64,000 bases of DNA, taken from NCBI GenBank assembly GCA_045862995.1, contig BTVX01000005.1, forward strand, positions 62,001-126,000, in the 5' to 3' direction. This DNA comes from UBA2387 sp019454665 (GTDB taxonomy: Bacteria; Armatimonadota; Fimbriimonadia; Fimbriimonadales; Fimbriimonadaceae). The notes under the pieces are model-generated. The model did no database searches, was not told where the DNA came from, and saw nothing but the letters and a program-made list of their open reading frames with translations. Positions 62,248 to 64,000 of the stretch are shown one piece after another (the first letter of the stretch is position 1; each line of letters begins with the position of its first letter). Made by a program: the position numbers and the translations under genes.

Positions 62248-64000
62248 ATGCGCACCGCCCGCGTCCTTCTGATCGCCCTCGTCGCTCTGGCCGGATTGGC
62301 CGGAGCCCAGACCAAGAAGCGGCTGACTCCCGAGGAGTATGTCGGCTGGGAGTCGCTCGGCGCGGCGGCCATCTCCAACGACGGCAAGTGGGTGGCCAGC
62401 CAGATCGGGCGCGTCGAAAAGGACGGCACGCTGATCATCCGCAGTTCGGATGGGCCTGAGAAGGTCGAAGTCGCCGTCGGCTCGGGTGCGCGGTTCTCGG
62501 ACGATTCGAAATGGGTGGCGTACACCATCGGCGTCCCGCGAGACGAGGCGAAGAAGCTCCAGCAGCAACGCAAGCCCGTCCGCAACAAGCTGGGCATCCG
62601 CGAACTCGCCACGGGCAAGGAGACCGTGATCGAGGACGTCGCTTCGTGGGCTTGGCTCAAGGGAGGCAAGACCCTGCTCGCCCTCCACCATCCCGCCGAA
62701 GGTCAGACCAAGGGCGGCAACGACCTGGAGATCATCCGTCCGGGCGGCGGCGCGAACCTTCAAATTGGCAGCGTCGCGCAGTTTTCGCCCTTCCGAGGCG
62801 GCCGCTGGGTGGCGCTCTCGGTTTCGACTGCGGCGGGGCGCAACTCGATCCAACTCTACGACGAGGACAAGGGGACGCTGACGCCCGTCCATACGGGTGC
62901 CGATGCCTACCGGAACCTGACTTGGGCCCGCGATGGCGCGGTTCTGGCCTTCCTCGCCGGCAAGAAGGCCGAGAAGAAGGAGGGCGATGGCCATACGCTC
63001 GTCGTCGTCTCGAACCCCGAATCCCCCACGGTCAAGGCGTTCGGGCCCGCCGACCTCAAGGGCTTCCCCGAGGGCTCGCGCATCGTCGAGTTCGGCGGTT
63101 TGTCGCTTTCGGACGGAGGCACCTCGGTCGTCTTCGGGTTGAAGAAGTGGGAGGACGCCTCGAACAAGCCGCCCACCCCCGCCGACGAGAAGGCGGGCGT
63201 CGAAGTTTGGAACACCCAGGACACTGTGGTCATGCCGCTTCAGAAGAACCAGGCGAACCAGGAGCGCAACCGGCACCACAAGGCGTTCCTCGACCTCGCC
63301 AATGGCACGTTCACGGTCTTTGACGACGGCCAGAGCGACGGTCTGATCATTCCCAGCGACCACCGCTACGCCTACGTCCGGGACGGGCGTCCCTACGCGT
63401 CGCCCATCAAGATCGGTGGCTTGGAGTACGCCGACGCCTACTCGGTGGACCTGAGAACGGGTGTTCGCCGAAGGTTCATCGAGAAGGGTGTGTCCAACGT
63501 GGGCGGCATCGGCGTGGGCACGATTTCGCCCGGACGCAACAGCACGTTCTGCGCCTACTACGATGTGCGGCATTGGTGGATCTACGACGCCCGCTCGGGC
63601 GAGGCCCGGAACGCCACGGCCAGCCTGGGAACCACGTTTGAAGACCCCGAGGACGACAACACGATTCCGCAGAAACCCGCCGCAGGCTTCCCGGTCTGGG
63701 CCAAGGACGGGTCGTTGGTCTTCTTGCGCGATGCGTTCGACGTGTTCGCCGTTCCGATGACCGGCGAGGGCACTCGGGTGACCCAAGGGCGGAAGGACGC
63801 CGTCCGCTCGGCGATTCTCGATCTCGACCTGGATGAAGACGGCATCCGCGTGGGCGACCCCCTGTATCTGAGCCTGTTCAACACCAAGACCAAGGCGTCG
63901 GGGATCGGCGTCGTGGAGTCGGGCGCGTTCAAGCAACTCGCCATGGAAGATGCGCAGATCGGCGGATTCGTGAAGTCCAAGGACACCGATCGGCTGCTGT
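62248..64000 (+). CDS. secreted S9-peptidase-like propeller protein (3' partial)
   Basis: An open frame from an ATG at 62248 that runs off the right edge, giving 584 residues. A signal peptide covers about 1-20 (VLLIALVALAGLAGAQ). The rest is beta-propeller-like, with repeats such as AISNDGKWVASQIGR, RFSDDSKWVAYTIG, LTWARDGAVLAFLAGKK and HRYAYVRDGRP, as in the N-terminal domains of S9 prolyl oligopeptidase/dipeptidyl-peptidase proteins. The catalytic hydrolase domain would lie beyond the window, so the enzyme class is inferred. Confidence 0.75.
   Translation, partial: MRTARVLLIALVALAGLAGAQTKKRLTPEEYVGWESLGAAAISNDGKWVASQIGRVEKDGTLIIRSSDGPEKVEVAVGSGARFSDDSKWVAYTIGVPRDEAKKLQQQRKPVRNKLGIRELATGKETVIEDVASWAWLKGGKTLLALHHPAEGQTKGGNDLEIIRPGGGANLQIGSVAQFSPFRGGRWVALSVSTAAGRNSIQLYDEDKGTLTPVHTGADAYRNLTWARDGAVLAFLAGKKAEKKEGDGHTLVVVSNPESPTVKAFGPADLKGFPEGSRIVEFGGLSLSDGGTSVVFGLKKWEDASNKPPTPADEKAGVEVWNTQDTVVMPLQKNQANQERNRHHKAFLDLANGTFTVFDDGQSDGLIIPSDHRYAYVRDGRPYASPIKIGGLEYADAYSVDLRTGVRRRFIEKGVSNVGGIGVGTISPGRNSTFCAYYDVRHWWIYDARSGEARNATASLGTTFEDPEDDNTIPQKPAAGFPVWAKDGSLVFLRDAFDVFAVPMTGEGTRVTQGRKDAVRSAILDLDLDEDGIRVGDPLYLSLFNTKTKASGIGVVESGAFKQLAMEDAQIGGFVKSKDTDRLL

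Overview
The window looks like a chromosomal segment of a GC-rich, free-living bacterium, most likely Armatimonadota (Fimbriimonas-like). That placement is an inference from protein style: a pseudopilin with an RAFTLIELLVV leader followed by LFPVYAQAKNAA, a PEP-CTERM protein, secreted enzymes ending in dockerin-type repeats, and BNR-propeller and GH172 secreted proteins. No 16S rRNA is present to confirm it. I see no integrase, transposase, phage gene or CRISPR array.

Layout. 1-6697: the end of an unknown gene, a strong promoter reading into a hairpin-rich region without a gene (candidate structured RNA), secreted S41 and M1 peptidases, a PEP-CTERM protein, L31, a DHFR-fold reductase and a PhyH oxygenase. 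6694-18869: nine tightly packed minus-strand genes (S8 protease, metzincin, deoB, membrane protein, GH172, FadN-like beta-oxidation fusion, etfB, etfA, Ntn asparaginase). 19094-23170: flagellin, a tRNA with anticodon CAT, a TlpA-like thioredoxin and a TIM-barrel isomerase. 23263-29538: sbcD-sbcC-response regulator, then LacI regulator-pseudopilin-lipoprotein. 29599-36161: an aldo/keto reductase, an unknown small protein, and two convergent AAA/STAND-type ATPase genes. 36302-47713: methyltransferase, GH2 beta-mannosidase, CocE hydrolase, hybrid histidine kinase, halogenase-like flavoprotein, CoA-transferase and smpB. 47723-52179: tRNA-Ser, birA-nadC-unknown operon, folE2-ATL, tRNA-Thr and gpmA. 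52327-54812: groES and groEL separated by a four-helix-bundle (S23/IVP family) gene. 54978-64000: BNR protein, Gfo/Idh oxidoreductase, purF, aldo/keto reductase, 2-hydroxyacid dehydrogenase and the start of a large secreted propeller protein.

The most unusual signal is a family of intergenic elements built from inverted arrays of 10-bp units (consensus GTTCGGTTGG and variants) at 22053-22180, 39595-39775 and 53951-54500. The third copy has the four-helix-bundle gene between its arms and sits inside the groES-groEL operon. It resembles the intervening sequences of bacterial 23S rRNA, which encode the same protein family between complementary ends. A related design with 11-bp units lies at 20657-20739.

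Regulation visible in the sequence: a degenerate CIRCE operator over the groES promoter, a palindrome in the spacer of the lacI promoter, and a sigma70-type promoter inside the longest reading frame of the hybrid kinase, which moves its start downstream. At least fourteen genes have a -10-like hexamer only 5-12 nt before the start codon, suggesting that leaderless transcripts are common here.
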